Assembly: GCF_037975445.1 (NCBI RefSeq)
Contig: NZ_CP150254.1
Location: 4,338,001 to 4,402,000 of the forward strand
Source: Peribacillus sp. FSL P2-0133
Lineage (GTDB): Bacteria; Bacillota; Bacilli; Bacillales; DSM-1321
Length of the DNA: 64,000 bases
Direction of reading: 5' to 3'
Shown here piece after piece: positions 36,995 to 46,979 of the stretch (its first letter is position 1; each line of letters starts with the position of its first letter). Position numbers and translations under genes: made by a program. The notes under the pieces were generated by a model. The model saw only the letters and a program-made list of their open reading frames with translations. It was not told where the DNA came from and searched no databases.

Positions 36995-37696
36995 TTATAT
37001 AACATATGTGAAACAATCGCTTCGATAGATTATGACCGTGTGCTCAAGGACTTGATTGCTCCGCTTATCCCGGCATAACGATTCCACTTGCAAAAGTGGA
37101 ATTAAACTTGAACACTGCAAAATATCCCGTTCGAAAAGAGTAGGAAAAATCACGTTCAGTGTACTGCTGCTGGATCCGAATTCCACAAAGCCACGCTGCC
37201 TATAATATTGAAACATAGAGGTAATATCAGGACCGTCCTTTTCAATTTCAGGAAATGTTGATTTTGCTACAAAAGATGTATGAAGAGCAATCGGGAAATC
37301 GTCCATTAACCTAAGCCTGCCAATTTTAAAGACCTTGTCATCCCTTTCCGCCTCGAGGCTTTGAAAAATCTTCTGATCATAAGAAATTTCTTCGCAAAAA
37401 ATAGTACTCGTTTGAAAGGAAAACTGGAATTCTTTCATTTTCTCGGTGAAACTGACATCTCCGGATAGAATTAACGGAATTTGCTTCTTGCTTTCCTGGA
37501 CATAACTTCCCTTACCTTGCTTTGAATAGATAAAGCCTAAATCTTGAAGCTGCTCGTATGCCTTCCTGACAACTATTCTTGGAACATTAAATTGATCAGC
37601 GAGTATATGCTCTGAAGGTAACTTTTTATCCAATTGAAAGGTCCCACTCTTAATTTCCGATATTAAATGATCCACTAAAAAGTTTTTTTCCGCCAA
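36995..37696 (-). CDS. phnF: GntR/UTRA family regulator, PhnF-like
   Basis: This 233-aa protein has an N-terminal GntR winged helix (LPSEHILADQFNVPRIVVRKAYEQL near 25-50) and a C-terminal UTRA ligand domain ending VIIYRSDCFTYVI. Only a TTG at 37696 has a proper ribosome site (AAAGGGGGA, six bases). It stands directly upstream of phnG and in the same direction, so it most likely controls the C-P lyase operon; the effector is unknown. Confidence 0.83.
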   Translation of the reverse strand: MAEKNFLVDHLISEIKSGTFQLDKKLPSEHILADQFNVPRIVVRKAYEQLQDLGFIYSKQGKGSYVQESKKQIPLILSGDVSFTEKMKEFQFSFQTSTIFCEEISYDQKIFQSLEAERDDKVFKIGRLRLMDDFPIALHTSFVAKSTFPEIEKDGPDITSMFQYYRQRGFVEFGSSSSTLNVIFPTLFERDILQCSSLIPLLQVESLCRDKRSNQVLEHTVIIYRSDCFTYVI

Positions 37697-37794
37697 CAGA
37701 AATCCCCCTTTAAATATTAGATCTGTCCAATACCTATTTTTCCTTGTTAGTGTCAGTGTAATGAGAAAATATGAAGCTACCATGATTTTCTTGT

Positions 37795-37824
37795 AAAAAA
37801 AAAGTCCTGGTCAATTACCAGAAC
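37795..37824 (-). terminator. Strong intrinsic terminator after the PHP gene
   Basis: GTTCTGGT pairs with ACCAGGAC (one wobble) followed by nine T on the minus strand. It separates the PHP gene from phnF, so the two are different transcripts. Confidence 0.85.
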
Positions 37825-37907
37825 GAAAGGGAATACTTATTTTATGGATCTTTTCAATACGACATCCAGCATATGATCAGGTCGCTTTCACAGCAAAACT
37901 CCTGGTT

Positions 37908-38792
37908 TCATAGATCGATATTTTTCAATACCACATCATTAATGGACATGCTTTTTTTCCTTAATTTCAAAGCATCCACACATTCCTTTCCAGGGCTCAT
38001 GCTGCCAAGCCGAATCGGATTCTCCCCATAATCCCCATGAAAATCCGAACCTCCTGTCTTAATGAGATTATATTGATCTGCATATGAAATCGCTCTTTCC
38101 TCTTCTTCATGACCATGATGAGGATGAAGAACTTCAATCCCTTCAAGCCCTGCTTCTACAAGATCGGGAATAATTTCGAAGCTCCCGTATTGTCCAGGAT
38201 GAGCAAGGACCGGAACGCCTCCGGCAGCACGAATCGCCTTCACAGCAAGGATGGCATCCACATACTCCATAGGAATGAAGGCTATGCCTGGCTCTTCTCC
38301 ATTTTGGCCGCGACTGAAGATCTTCTTATACAAATCTCCATAGATAGAATCCGTATACCCCGATTCGCGCAGCGCCAGCATAATATGCTGTTTATAAACA
38401 CCGGTTCCTCCCCTGAATTTAGAAACCTGATCCCAAGTTATTCGATATCCTGCATGAATCAGCCGTTCCACCATTTTTTCAGAAGCTGCATTCCTCTTAT
38501 GAATCAGTGGATTACATAGCTCCTCAAGTGCCTTATGACCAGGCTCAACAAAATAGCCCAAAATATGTACACGCCTTCCTCTTGCAAAGTCATAACCAGA
38601 AACTTCTATTCCAGGGATGATTTCAATTCCTATTTCCTTTCCCCGTTCCACCATCTCTTGCAATCTCATCGTTGTATCGTGATTCGTAATCGCTATATGG
38701 CCAATGCTTTCCCTTTTTGCAGTCTCCAATAGTTCTTCAAAAGAACTGGAACCATCTGAAATGTTCGTATGACAATGTAATTCAACCTTCAT
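37908..38792 (-). CDS. PHP-domain phosphoesterase, probable PhnPP-type cyclic phosphate dihydrolase
   Basis: This 294-aa PHP protein has metal ligands in HCHTNISDGS (His6, His8, Asp13), TNHDT, GIEVSG, LAHPG and GSDFHG, all intact. It has no tRNA or polymerase domain. Such proteins next to C-P lyase genes (Eggerthella PhnPP is the studied case) open 5-phosphoribosyl cyclic phosphate to ribose 5-phosphate and phosphate in two steps, replacing PhnP and bypassing PhnN, both missing here. The function is inferred from position and family; broader PHP phosphoesterases of other substrates look similar. Confidence 0.8.
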   Translation of the reverse strand: MKVELHCHTNISDGSSSFEELLETAKRESIGHIAITNHDTTMRLQEMVERGKEIGIEIIPGIEVSGYDFARGRRVHILGYFVEPGHKALEELCNPLIHKRNAASEKMVERLIHAGYRITWDQVSKFRGGTGVYKQHIMLALRESGYTDSIYGDLYKKIFSRGQNGEEPGIAFIPMEYVDAILAVKAIRAAGGVPVLAHPGQYGSFEIIPDLVEAGLEGIEVLHPHHGHEEEERAISYADQYNLIKTGGSDFHGDYGENPIRLGSMSPGKECVDALKLRKKSMSINDVVLKNIDL

Positions 38793-38942
38793 GCCAATCC
38801 CCCCATTCTTATTCGTTACCCATTATCATTTTAACTTAGTGCCATGTCGGTCCCGTTAAGAAGATGTAAAAAAACGTAAAGGTGTAATAGTCATACAGAT
38901 TGGTGAAAATACTTAAGTATTTAAGGCTGTGGACAAATAAAA

Positions 38943-39292
38943 ACATTCGAGTTGACTTCAGAAATCCGTTCCCTTTCCGCCGACTGTCTGCCAAGCCTCA
39001 TCAAAGCAAGCGCCTTTGGTGTCTTGGCTAGCCAGTTATTCGGCTGGAATTTCTTCAATCCATTAAGGATTACTGTAAAAAAACATGAAGGATAACCTTG
39101 TCTTAACCAAGGTTCATTCGAGTTGATTTCAGAAATCCGCTCCCTTTCCGCCGACTGTCTGCCAAGCCTCCTCGACGCAAGCGTCTCCGGAGTCTCGGCT
39201 AGCCAGTTATTCGGCAGGAGTGTCGCAAATTTCTTCAATCCATTAAGGATTACTGTAAAAAACATGAAGGATAACCTAGTCTTAACCAAGGT
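38943..39292 (-). repeat. Two direct copies of a 171-178 bp unit containing the dispersed element
   Basis: Copies at 38943-39113 and 39115-39292 are about 85-90% alike by eye. Each starts ATTCGAGTTGA.TTCAG, carries the GC-rich dispersed element in minus orientation, then AATCCATTAAGGATT and a CTTGtcttaacCAAG hairpin. Frames through it have no ribosome site. Confidence 0.85.
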
Positions 39293-39329
39293 GCTGGTTG
39301 AAACCATTCCCATTAGGTCGACAAACTCA

Positions 39330-39378
39330 AAGAAAGCGAGTTCACCTGCAGATTGCCTGGAGAGGAAACAACGTTCCC
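39330..39378 (+). repeat. Terminal fragment of the dispersed element
   Basis: AAAGCGAG...TGCCTGGAGAGGAAA.CAACGTTCC repeats the right end of the full element at 39463-39590, with a short insertion. The rest of that copy is missing. Confidence 0.55.
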
Positions 39379-39462
39379 ATTTTACAAACCTACAAAAAAA
39401 CTATTGGCAAACAATTATTATTTAGTTTGTAAACAAAAGGAGTTCTATCTAAATAAAACAAA

Positions 39463-39590
39463 GTTGATTGGAGCGGGTGTGCGAGACTCCTGCTTAGAAA
39501 AGCGAGTCCTGGGGAGACCCCACAGGCGCAAAAGCGCCGAGTGCGGACCGCCCACGGAAAGCGAGTGCCTGAAGAGGAAATCAACGTTCC
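39463..39590 (+). repeat. Dispersed GC-rich element, full copy near guaC
   Basis: A 128-bp structured element runs from GATTGGAGCGG to AAATCAACGTTCC. The core contains GGCGCAAAAGCGCC and several internal inverted repeats (GACTCCTG, GGGGAGACCCC). It matches a copy at 59129-59259 over its whole length. Not transposase-bearing. Confidence 0.85.
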
Positions 39591-39683
39591 ATAGTATCAT
39601 GTTCGTTCGCCTTTTTCAGCTTCCTGCCTTTTAACGGATTTTCCATCAAGCTGAAATAAAATCAAAATAAAACCATTAAATTT

Positions 39684-39712
39684 TTGACTTACTGTCAAAA
39701 ATGATGTACATT
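39684..39712 (+). promoter_or_regulatory. Promoter of guaC
   Basis: TTGACT and TACATT with 17-base spacing, 64 bases upstream of the guaC ATG. Confidence 0.65.
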
Positions 39713-39722
39713 ACCTATTGGG

Positions 39723-39759
39723 CGAACAATTTTAATAAAAAAATATAAAAATATTCGTA
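39723..39759 (+). promoter_or_regulatory. Inverted PurR boxes upstream of guaC
   Basis: CGAACAAT at 39723-39730 and the inverted half ATTCGTAT at 39752-39759 flank an AT-rich 21-base spacer, the layout of the B. subtilis PurR operator, and cover the transcription start region. B. subtilis guaC is a PurR target. Confidence 0.6.
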
Positions 39760-39775
39760 TATAGAGGTGCATAAC

Positions 39776-40759
39776 ATGGAAAACGTGTTTGATTATGAAG
39801 ATATTCAATTAATTCCTGCAAAATGTGTAGTAAATAGTCGTTCTGAGTGTGATACATCCGTTACTTTGGGTAAACATACATTCAAGTTACCTGTAGTACC
39901 TGCCAATATGCAAACGATCATTGATGAAAAGATTGCCATTTACTTAGCTGAAAACGGTTACTTTTATGTAATGCATCGTTTTGAGCCAGAAAACCGACTG
40001 ACTTTCATTAAAGATATGCATTCACGAGAGTTGATCGCTTCCATCAGTGTCGGCGTTAAAGAAGAAGAATACGGATTCATTGAACAATTATCGGCTGACA
40101 ACATTGTGCCTGAATACATTACTATAGATATTGCACACGGCCATTCCAATGCCGTGATAAAGATGATACAGCATATTAAAAAACATTTACCTGAAAGTTT
40201 TGTCATAGCAGGAAATGTGGGAACTCCTGAAGCGGTACGGGAATTGGAACATGCCGGTGCGGATGCTACAAAGGTTGGCATCGGGCCAGGGAAAGTTTGC
40301 ATCACTAAAATCAAGACTGGATTTGGAACGGGCGGCTGGCAGCTAGCTGCACTTCGCTGGTGTGCAAAAGCGGCAAGCAAGCCAATCATAGCTGACGGCG
40401 GCATTCGCACGAATGGTGATATTGCTAAATCTGTTAGATTTGGAGCTTCCATGGTCATGATCGGTTCACTATTTGCTGGACATGAAGAGTCTCCAGGTCA
40501 AACGATCGAGAAAGATGGAAAGGCCTTTAAAGAATACTTTGGTTCAGCTTCTGAATTCCAAAAAGGTGAAAAGAAAAACGTTGAAGGTAAAAAGATGTAT
40601 GTCGAGCACAAAGGATCTTTGGAAGATACATTGAAGGAAATGGAACAAGATCTTCAGTCTTCCATTTCATATTCCGGCGGAACCAAGTTGGAAGCCATCC
40701 GGAATGTGGACTATGTGGTCGTTAAGAACTCAATCTTTAACGGTGACAAAGTTTATTAA
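39776..40759 (+). CDS. guaC: GMP reductase
   Basis: This 327-aa enzyme converts GMP to IMP with NADPH and ammonia release, closing the purine salvage loop. The catalytic Cys175 (GKVCITK) and the phosphate-binding GGIRTNGD are intact; the sequence is close to B. subtilis GuaC along its length. The start is the ATG at 39776 ([10 protein letters not shown]), which aligns with that protein, with AGAGGTG upstream. A PurR operator and its own terminator show it is a monocistronic regulated unit. Confidence 0.96.
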   Translation: MENVFDYEDIQLIPAKCVVNSRSECDTSVTLGKHTFKLPVVPANMQTIIDEKIAIYLAENGYFYVMHRFEPENRLTFIKDMHSRELIASISVGVKEEEYGFIEQLSADNIVPEYITIDIAHGHSNAVIKMIQHIKKHLPESFVIAGNVGTPEAVRELEHAGADATKVGIGPGKVCITKIKTGFGTGGWQLAALRWCAKAASKPIIADGGIRTNGDIAKSVRFGASMVMIGSLFAGHEESPGQTIEKDGKAFKEYFGSASEFQKGEKKNVEGKKMYVEHKGSLEDTLKEMEQDLQSSISYSGGTKLEAIRNVDYVVVKNSIFNGDKVY

Positions 40760-40783
40760 GAAGGAATCATTAACGTAATAAAG

Positions 40784-40811
40784 AACGGCCTAATCAATGG
40801 ATTAGGCCGTT
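40784..40811 (+). terminator. Terminator between guaC and yjdM
   Basis: AACGGCCTAATC pairs with GATTAGGCCGTT around a four-base loop, followed by TTTT. It can act in both directions for the convergent guaC and yjdM genes. Confidence 0.85.
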
Positions 40812-40819
40812 TTTTATAA

Positions 40820-41161
40820 TTATATCTTTTTAACAAATTGGGATTTTAATTTCATTGCACCAAAACCATCAATCTTGCAATCAATATCATGATCTCCATC
40901 AACTAGACGGATGCTTTTGACTTTAGTGCCCATTTTTAAGACGGATGAGCTCCCTTTCACTTTAAGGTCCTTGATTACCGTAACGGTATCACCATCGTTC
41001 AAGGCATTTCCATTAGCATCCTTGATAATCTTCTTTTGATCACCATTTTCCGTTTCCGCTTCCACCGCCCACTCATGGGCGCATTCCGGGCAAACAAAAA
41101 GGCTTCCGTCTTCGTATGTATATTCTGAATCACATGCAGGGCAATTAGGAAAATCAGACAT
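40820..41161 (-). CDS. yjdM: Zinc-ribbon protein YjdM (PhnA-like)
   Basis: This 113-aa protein has an N-terminal zinc ribbon (Cys7, Cys10, Cys24, Cys27) and a C-terminal SH3-like PhnA domain ([22 protein letters not shown]). E. coli YjdM was once called PhnA because of its position near the phn genes but has no proven role in C-P lyase. Here it stands 2 kb from the C-P lyase cluster, beyond guaC. The start at 41161 aligns with the family. Confidence 0.9.
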   Translation of the reverse strand: MSDFPNCPACDSEYTYEDGSLFVCPECAHEWAVEAETENGDQKKIIKDANGNALNDGDTVTVIKDLKVKGSSSVLKMGTKVKSIRLVDGDHDIDCKIDGFGAMKLKSQFVKKI

Positions 41162-41319
41162 AAATTCACTTCCTCCATTCGTTATTGTCAATTCTAATAT
41201 AATAATGGTTTACACACAACCGTCAGGCTATTACAGTTCCTGTTCCTCCCTACCTCTAGAACCTATAGAGTTTTTACTATATACTTTTAAGAAAATGCTG
41301 GAAAGTGCGGTGAACCCTT

Positions 41320-42009
41320 TTGTTTAAACTACTATTGATAGAAGATGATACGACGTTATTCAATGAAATTAAAGATAGATTGGCGCAATGGTCTTATGAT
41401 ATTTACGGAATCGGCGATTTTAGTAAAGTGGTTCAGGAATTCACGGAAATAAAACCTGATTTGGTCATCATTGATATACAGTTACCGAAGTTTGATGGGT
41501 TTCATTGGTGCAGAATGATCCGGTCCCATTCCAATGTTCCCATCATCTTTTTATCTTCCCGTGATCATCCTACCGACATGGTGATGTCCATGCAGCTTGG
41601 AGCTGATGATTTTATCCAGAAGCCTTTTCATTTCGATGTACTCATCGCAAAGATACAGGCCACCCTACGCCGTGTCTATAATTACAATACCGAAAAGGTC
41701 GAGTTGAAAACCTGGTGCGGCGCAACTGTGGATTACGAGAAGAACACGGTGTCGGCCGAGACTGGCACAATCGAATTGACGAAAAATGAAATTTTCATCT
41801 TAAAAAAACTCATTGAACAGAAAAACAAGATCGTAAGCCGTGAAGAATTGATCAACAGCTTATGGGATGACAAACGTTTCATAAGCGATAACACCCTTAC
41901 AGTGAATGTGAACCGTTTACGAAAGAGATTGGATGAACTGGGTTTAGGGCATTTTATCGAAACGAAGGTTGGACAGGGCTATATCGCCGTAGAAGAGGCA
42001 AATGCATGA
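41320..42009 (+). CDS. BceR-type response regulator
   Basis: This 229-aa OmpR/PhoB-family regulator has a receiver domain with phosphorylation site Asp52 (DLVIIDIQLPKFDG) and a C-terminal winged helix (LTKNEIFILKKLIEQ, SDNTLTVNVNRLRKRL). MFKLLLIEDD is the usual BceR start; the initiator here is TTG at 41320 with a weak GGTG ribosome site. It overlaps the kinase gene by four bases (ATGA). It probably activates the downstream ABC genes. Confidence 0.88.
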   Translation: MFKLLLIEDDTTLFNEIKDRLAQWSYDIYGIGDFSKVVQEFTEIKPDLVIIDIQLPKFDGFHWCRMIRSHSNVPIIFLSSRDHPTDMVMSMQLGADDFIQKPFHFDVLIAKIQATLRRVYNYNTEKVELKTWCGATVDYEKNTVSAETGTIELTKNEIFILKKLIEQKNKIVSREELINSLWDDKRFISDNTLTVNVNRLRKRLDELGLGHFIETKVGQGYIAVEEANA

Positions 42010-43010
42010 TCAGAAAATTTCTCGTGGAAAGGTTCAGCTGGATCATATTCTACATACTTCTTCATCTATTCATTATCTTTGTCGCTTATCTTGATACGGC
42101 GATACCGTTAAAGCCCATACTGTATATTGTTTTTTTATCATTGCTCATATTCATTATATTTTTGATATTCCGCTATAAAAAAGAAACATATTTTTATAAA
42201 AGTTTAGAAGCGCGGGAAGACAACCTGGATATTACGAATATAGCCGAACCAGAAAGTCCTTTCGAAAAAATCATAGAAAACAGCATCATTAACCAAACCG
42301 AAATATTGAAGCAATCGGCATCAATTGGTCAGATGACTTTAGAGCAGGAGAAGGATGAATTATTAGCTTGGATTCATGAAGTGAAGACACCATTGACGGC
42401 GATGCATTTAATGATTGACCGCTTGGATGATGAATTGCTGAAATCGCATTTGACTTATGAGTGGCTCCGCATTCACCTACTTCTTGATCAGCAGCTCCAT
42501 CAAGGGCGCATGCCTTTCATCGAAAATGATTTGTATATAGAGAAAACCGATTTGGAAACAATAATCTTTGATGAGATTAAAACGCTGCAATCATGGTGCA
42601 TTCAAAAAGGGATCGGCTTCGACATACAATTGGATGTAACCGAAGTGCTTACTGATGCCAAATGGCTGGCCTTCATCATGAGGCAGCTCTTGACCAACTC
42701 CATTAAATACAGTGAAAACTCAGATATCCTGATATATAGCCATGAACAAGCTGGACAAATGGTTCTTGAAGTGAAAGATTCTGGACGGGGCATCGACCCA
42801 AAGGATTTATCCCGCATATTTGATAAAGGATTCACTTCCACGACAAATCATCGTGACACTGCGGCAACAGGCATGGGTTTATATTTAACAAAGAATGCAG
42901 CCGAGTCCCTATTCATCTCCATTGACGTGAAATCAGAGCTTGGAACCGGAACGACCTTTACCTTGACCTTCCCAAAAAGGAATGATTTCGTGAATATCAC
43001 AAGCATGTGA
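42006..43010 (+). CDS. BceS-type intramembrane-sensing histidine kinase
   Basis: This 334-aa kinase has two membrane helices (about 10-30 and 37-56) joined by only a few residues, so it lacks an extracellular sensor domain; such kinases sense through their BceAB partner. The phospho-acceptor is His124 ([13 protein letters not shown]), with N box and G boxes DSGRGI and GTGTTFTL. The motif order is complete. Confidence 0.9.
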   Translation: MIRKFLVERFSWIIFYILLHLFIIFVAYLDTAIPLKPILYIVFLSLLIFIIFLIFRYKKETYFYKSLEAREDNLDITNIAEPESPFEKIIENSIINQTEILKQSASIGQMTLEQEKDELLAWIHEVKTPLTAMHLMIDRLDDELLKSHLTYEWLRIHLLLDQQLHQGRMPFIENDLYIEKTDLETIIFDEIKTLQSWCIQKGIGFDIQLDVTEVLTDAKWLAFIMRQLLTNSIKYSENSDILIYSHEQAGQMVLEVKDSGRGIDPKDLSRIFDKGFTSTTNHRDTAATGMGLYLTKNAAESLFISIDVKSELGTGTTFTLTFPKRNDFVNITSM

Positions 43011-43110
43011 CAAAAGTGTCACATGCTTTTATTCTTTGTTCGTCCAAACGAAGGAAAAGAAATACATGGCCTTTTATAATGAGGATATAGAAAAAAAGGA
43101 GTGTATCCAA

Positions 43111-43872
43111 ATGAATATATTAGAAGCGAAAAAAATCCATAAAAGCTATGGTAATAAATTCAATAAACAAGAAGTATTAAAGGGTCTTGATATAAGCATA
43201 CAAGAAGGTGAATTCGTAAGTATCATGGGTGCATCCGGTTCAGGAAAAACGACTTTACTTAATGTCCTTTCCTCGATTGATAAAATCAGCAACGGCACCA
43301 TTACGATCGATGGAAAAGAGATTTCGGGGATGAAAGAAAAGAAGTTGGCCGAATTCCGTAAGAACCATCTAGGCTTCATCTTCCAGGAATATAACTTATT
43401 GGACACACTGACTGTCAAAGAAAATATCCTTCTGCCCTTGTCCATTACCAAAACGCCCAATAACGAAGCGGCACAAAAGTTTGATAGCGTGGCGAAGGAA
43501 CTTGGCATATATGAAGTGAAGGATAAATACCCAAATGAAATTTCCGGCGGTCAAAAACAGCGTACGTCTGCAGCACGGGCTTTCATCCATGATCCAAGCA
43601 TCATATTTGCGGATGAACCGACTGGGGCGCTTGATTCCAAATCAGCTTCCGATTTACTGAACAAACTGAGCGAAATGAATCAAAAGCGCAAAGCGACCAT
43701 CATCATGGTAACCCATGATCCAGTGGCGGCTAGTTATTGCAGCCGAGTCATTTTCATTAAAGATGGACAAATATATACACAATTGAATAAAGGTGAACAA
43801 TCCAGACAAACCTTCTTCAAGGACATCATGAAAACACAAGGTGTATTGGGAGGGGTTCAAAATGAGCATTAA
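43111..43872 (+). CDS. BceA-type ABC transporter ATP-binding protein
   Basis: This 253-aa ATPase has Walker [10 protein letters not shown] (40-48), signature ISGGQKQR, Walker [13 protein letters not shown] and VTHDP. The MacB/BceA branch is supported by the Bce-type permease partner. The start at 43111 is fixed by AAAGGAG nine bases upstream. With the permease it would detoxify cell-wall-active peptides and drive signalling through the kinase. Confidence 0.9.
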   Translation: MNILEAKKIHKSYGNKFNKQEVLKGLDISIQEGEFVSIMGASGSGKTTLLNVLSSIDKISNGTITIDGKEISGMKEKKLAEFRKNHLGFIFQEYNLLDTLTVKENILLPLSITKTPNNEAAQKFDSVAKELGIYEVKDKYPNEISGGQKQRTSAARAFIHDPSIIFADEPTGALDSKSASDLLNKLSEMNQKRKATIIMVTHDPVAASYCSRVIFIKDGQIYTQLNKGEQSRQTFFKDIMKTQGVLGGVQNEH

Positions 43873-45808
43873 TCAACTCATCTTGCGAAATTTGAAGAAA
43901 AATCTGAAGAACTATTATCTGTATGTGTTTGCCCTGGTCTTCAGCGCTTCCCTTTACTTTGCTTTTGTCACCTTGCAATATGACCCAGCGCTGGATGAAG
44001 CGGAGGGTACGGTGAAAGGGGCCGCCTCCATCAAGGCTGCATCGATCCTGCTTGTTGCAATTGTTTCCATATTCCTTTTATATGCAAATAGCATTTTCAT
44101 AAAAAGACGCAGTAAAGAAATTGGCTTATTCCAATTGATAGGCATGACGAAGAACAGGATATTCCGGATCCTGAGTGTGGAAAACCTGATCCTGTATTAC
44201 TGTTCCGTATTCCTGGGAATCTTTGTAGGGTTTGCCGCTTCAAAATTGATTATCATGATCCTATTTAAAATAATGGGTGTCCAGGCAATCGCAACCCTTA
44301 AATTTTCTTTTCAGCCGCTAGTGCAAACCTTGCTCGTTTTTAGCGCCATCTATCTTTTCATCATGTTGATGAATTATGCCTTCATTAAAAGGCAGACCAT
44401 TCTATCATTATTTAGAGTGACTTCAATGACGGAAGGAAAAGTGAAAAAGGTTTCGATGTTCGAAATGATCCTCGGGATATTCGGGATCATCCTGATCATT
44501 GCTGGCTATGTCGTTTCATCCAAATTATTCGATGGAGCTTTTACAGAGATGACCGAGCTTTTTATGGCCATGATATTCATTTTGGCAACCGTCATCATCG
44601 GTACCTACCTATTCTATAAAGGATCCGTAAGCTTCATCTTTAATATCATCCGTAAAAAGAAAAATGGCTATTTGAACATTAATGAAGTATTGTCCCTTTC
44701 ATCCATCATGTTCCGGATGAAATCGAATGCGATATTATTGACGATCATCACGACCGTTTCCGCTTTGGCGATCGGGTTATTATCATTAAGCTATATCTCC
44801 TACTACTCAGCGGAGAAAATGGCACAAAGCTCTATCCCCACCGATTTTTCGATGACGGATACGGAAGATGCAGATGCATTCAAAAAAGCATTATCAGACA
44901 GTAAAATTGATTATGACGAAAAGGTGATCGATGTCATTCAAGTGGATGTCAATGTAAAGGAAATAATGGAAACGAGCCTCGAAGGAGTGAACTTTGATCC
45001 TGACATCATGACTGTTCCCGTCATCAGTGATGAATCCGTTAAAGGAATCAACCTTGCTGAAGATGAGACCCTTTTCAGCGGATACAGTAATATGATGGAG
45101 AAGGTCATGTCCTTGAAGGATTCCGGAAAGATTGAACTGAAGGGCAAAAACGAAGTGATTCCGCAAACATACATGGGATTGAATGATGATAGCATCCTGT
45201 CCTATTACTTCACGAATGGCGGATTGCCCGTTGCCATTGTAGACCAAACGATTTTCGACCGTTTGAAAAAGGATGTCGACCCGAAGATCCAAAAAGTATC
45301 ATCTGTAAATATCGGTATTGATGTGAAGGATGAAGCTGAACTTGAAAAAGCGAATGATCTATTCAATAAAATGAGTTTTAAAGAAGAACATGTGAATGAT
45401 TCCCAATTTGAAATGTTCAACACTCAGAAGAAGAATATGGGTCTTATCATGTTCATCGTCGCTTTCTTGGGATTAACCTTCCTCATCACATCCGGTTGCA
45501 TCCTGTATTTCAAGCAAATGGATGAAAGTGAAGGTGAAAAATCCAATTACACCATCTTAAGGAAACTGGGATTCACGCGAGGTGACTTGTTAAGAGGAAT
45601 CCAAGCAAAACAAGTTTTCAATTTCGGCATTCCTTTAGTCGTCGGGCTGCTTCATAGTTATTTCGCAGTCCAATCAGGATGGTTCTTATTCGGGACCGAA
45701 GTTTGGACACCGATGATCATCGTTATGGCATTATACACGGCATTGTATTCGATCTTCGGAATCCTTTCCGTATTTCATTACAAGAAGGTCATTAAAGAAT
45801 CTCTATAA
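43862..45808 (+). CDS. BceB-type ABC transporter permease
   Basis: This 648-aa permease has ten predicted helices and a large extracellular domain (about residues 335-545) between helices 7 and 8, the hallmark of BceB-type permeases. [17 protein letters not shown] is the first helix region. The start at 43862 overlaps the ATPase stop by 11 bases. The spectrum of antibiotic recognised (bacitracin, nisin or others) cannot be predicted. Confidence 0.9.
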   Translation: MSINQLILRNLKKNLKNYYLYVFALVFSASLYFAFVTLQYDPALDEAEGTVKGAASIKAASILLVAIVSIFLLYANSIFIKRRSKEIGLFQLIGMTKNRIFRILSVENLILYYCSVFLGIFVGFAASKLIIMILFKIMGVQAIATLKFSFQPLVQTLLVFSAIYLFIMLMNYAFIKRQTILSLFRVTSMTEGKVKKVSMFEMILGIFGIILIIAGYVVSSKLFDGAFTEMTELFMAMIFILATVIIGTYLFYKGSVSFIFNIIRKKKNGYLNINEVLSLSSIMFRMKSNAILLTIITTVSALAIGLLSLSYISYYSAEKMAQSSIPTDFSMTDTEDADAFKKALSDSKIDYDEKVIDVIQVDVNVKEIMETSLEGVNFDPDIMTVPVISDESVKGINLAEDETLFSGYSNMMEKVMSLKDSGKIELKGKNEVIPQTYMGLNDDSILSYYFTNGGLPVAIVDQTIFDRLKKDVDPKIQKVSSVNIGIDVKDEAELEKANDLFNKMSFKEEHVNDSQFEMFNTQKKNMGLIMFIVAFLGLTFLITSGCILYFKQMDESEGEKSNYTILRKLGFTRGDLLRGIQAKQVFNFGIPLVVGLLHSYFAVQSGWFLFGTEVWTPMIIVMALYTALYSIFGILSVFHYKKVIKESL

Positions 45809-45813
45809 GTGCT

Positions 45814-45848
45814 AAAAAGCTCCAGGGCCCATGAGGCCCTGGAGCTTT
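45814..45848 (+). terminator. Bidirectional terminator between bceB-like and ycgT-like genes
   Basis: A 15-bp perfect stem (AAAAGCTCCAGGGCC with its complement) has a five-base loop and A/T flanks on both sides, serving the convergent genes. Confidence 0.85.
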
Positions 45849-45858
45849 TATTTTCCCT

Positions 45859-46923
45859 TTAAAGTACCCCAGCCGGTTTCATCATTTCCTTGATCAATTC
45901 CCTGTTGCGCTTTTTAAAGATTTCATTATGGGAAGAAACCATCCCCACTCCGTGTGCGTCAGGCTGGATATATTGCTTTGCTTTGTTTACGGCATTTGCT
46001 GCATCTTGAAAAGTACCTGCTATTAGGTTCAATTTACCTTCATGCTTAAGGATATCACCGGCAGCGTATATTCCATCCATCGAGGATTGACTTGAAGAAG
46101 TACCTTCAATATAATAATTGTCGGCTATGGCTATATCCACTTTACTATTTCGAAGCAGCGATGTATCACGCTCATAACCATGATTGATGATGACTTCGTC
46201 GATCGGCAAGTAAGAAACCTCTCCCGTTGCGTGATTCGTCAGTTCAACATGCTCAATTGATTCATGATCAGCGCAGGCGATCAGTTTTGTAATCGTCGTA
46301 TTCAAAAAACAAACAGCAGAGCTTTCCATCAATTGCCTTGCTTGTGATTCATGACCTGCTAAACTATCTTTCCTGTATGTCAGATACACCTTTTTGGCGA
46401 TGGGCTCCAATTCATTTGCCCAGTCTATAGCAGAATTCCCGCCGCCTGAAATGATCACCGTCTTATCCTTGAATCGATTGAAAGACTTAACAGTGTAGTT
46501 TAAATTGGAGACTTCAAACCTTTCTGCCCCGTCTATTTCCAACTTTTGCGGATTCAGAATTCCGCCGCCAACCGCGACAATGATCGTCTTGGAAAAGTGC
46601 ATTTGACCTGAAGCCGTATGTAAAACGAAGATACCTTCTTCATTCCGTGTGATGGATTCCACTTTTTCATTCAAGACGACTGTTGGATTGAATGTTAAAC
46701 CTTGCTCCACTAGCTGCTCAATTAATTTTTCCCCAGTAGTGGGTGTCAGCCCTCCTACATCCCAAATCATTTTCTCCGGATAGACATGAATTTTCCCGCC
46801 TAGCCGTGGCTGGTATTCAATCAGTTTAACTTTCATTTCTCTAAGTCCGCTATAAAAAGTGGAGTAAAGGCCTGCTGGCCCTCCCCCAATAACCGTTACA
46901 TCAAATAAATCTTGCTGTTCCAT
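45859..46923 (-). CDS. ycgT: Ferredoxin/flavodoxin-NADP+ reductase, YcgT-like
   Basis: This 354-aa thioredoxin-reductase-like FNR has the FAD-binding motif VIGGGPAGLYS at residues 11-21 and the NADPH site VIISGGGNSAIDWA near 154. There is no CxxC redox pair, so it acts on ferredoxin or flavodoxin rather than thioredoxin. It resembles B. subtilis YcgT and YumC. The strong Fur box just upstream fits YcgT, which is iron-regulated. Confidence 0.88.
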   Translation of the reverse strand: MEQQDLFDVTVIGGGPAGLYSTFYSGLREMKVKLIEYQPRLGGKIHVYPEKMIWDVGGLTPTTGEKLIEQLVEQGLTFNPTVVLNEKVESITRNEEGIFVLHTASGQMHFSKTIIVAVGGGILNPQKLEIDGAERFEVSNLNYTVKSFNRFKDKTVIISGGGNSAIDWANELEPIAKKVYLTYRKDSLAGHESQARQLMESSAVCFLNTTITKLIACADHESIEHVELTNHATGEVSYLPIDEVIINHGYERDTSLLRNSKVDIAIADNYYIEGTSSSQSSMDGIYAAGDILKHEGKLNLIAGTFQDAANAVNKAKQYIQPDAHGVGMVSSHNEIFKKRNRELIKEMMKPAGVL

Positions 46924-46950
46924 TTACGTCCACTCCCCGGTAACCAAATG

Positions 46951-46971
46951 TGATTGATTATCATTCTCATT
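46951..46971 (-). promoter_or_regulatory. Fur box upstream of ycgT-like gene
   Basis: TGATTGATTATCATTCTCATT contains on the minus strand GAGAATGATAATCAATC, matching the classic 19-bp Fur box GATAATGATAATCATTATC closely (14 of the first 15 positions). It lies 28 bases before the start codon. Confidence 0.75.
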
Positions 46972-46979
46972 TAATGGTA

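Noticed and set aside
36848..37078. Plus-strand frame across the second repeat array
   Set aside because: Same in-phase repeat effect, and it runs antisense into the phnF 3' end.
38921..39313. Minus-strand 130-codon frame with internal repeats
   Set aside because: It lies entirely in the duplicated dispersed element, has no ribosome site, and its apparent repeats are the DNA duplication.
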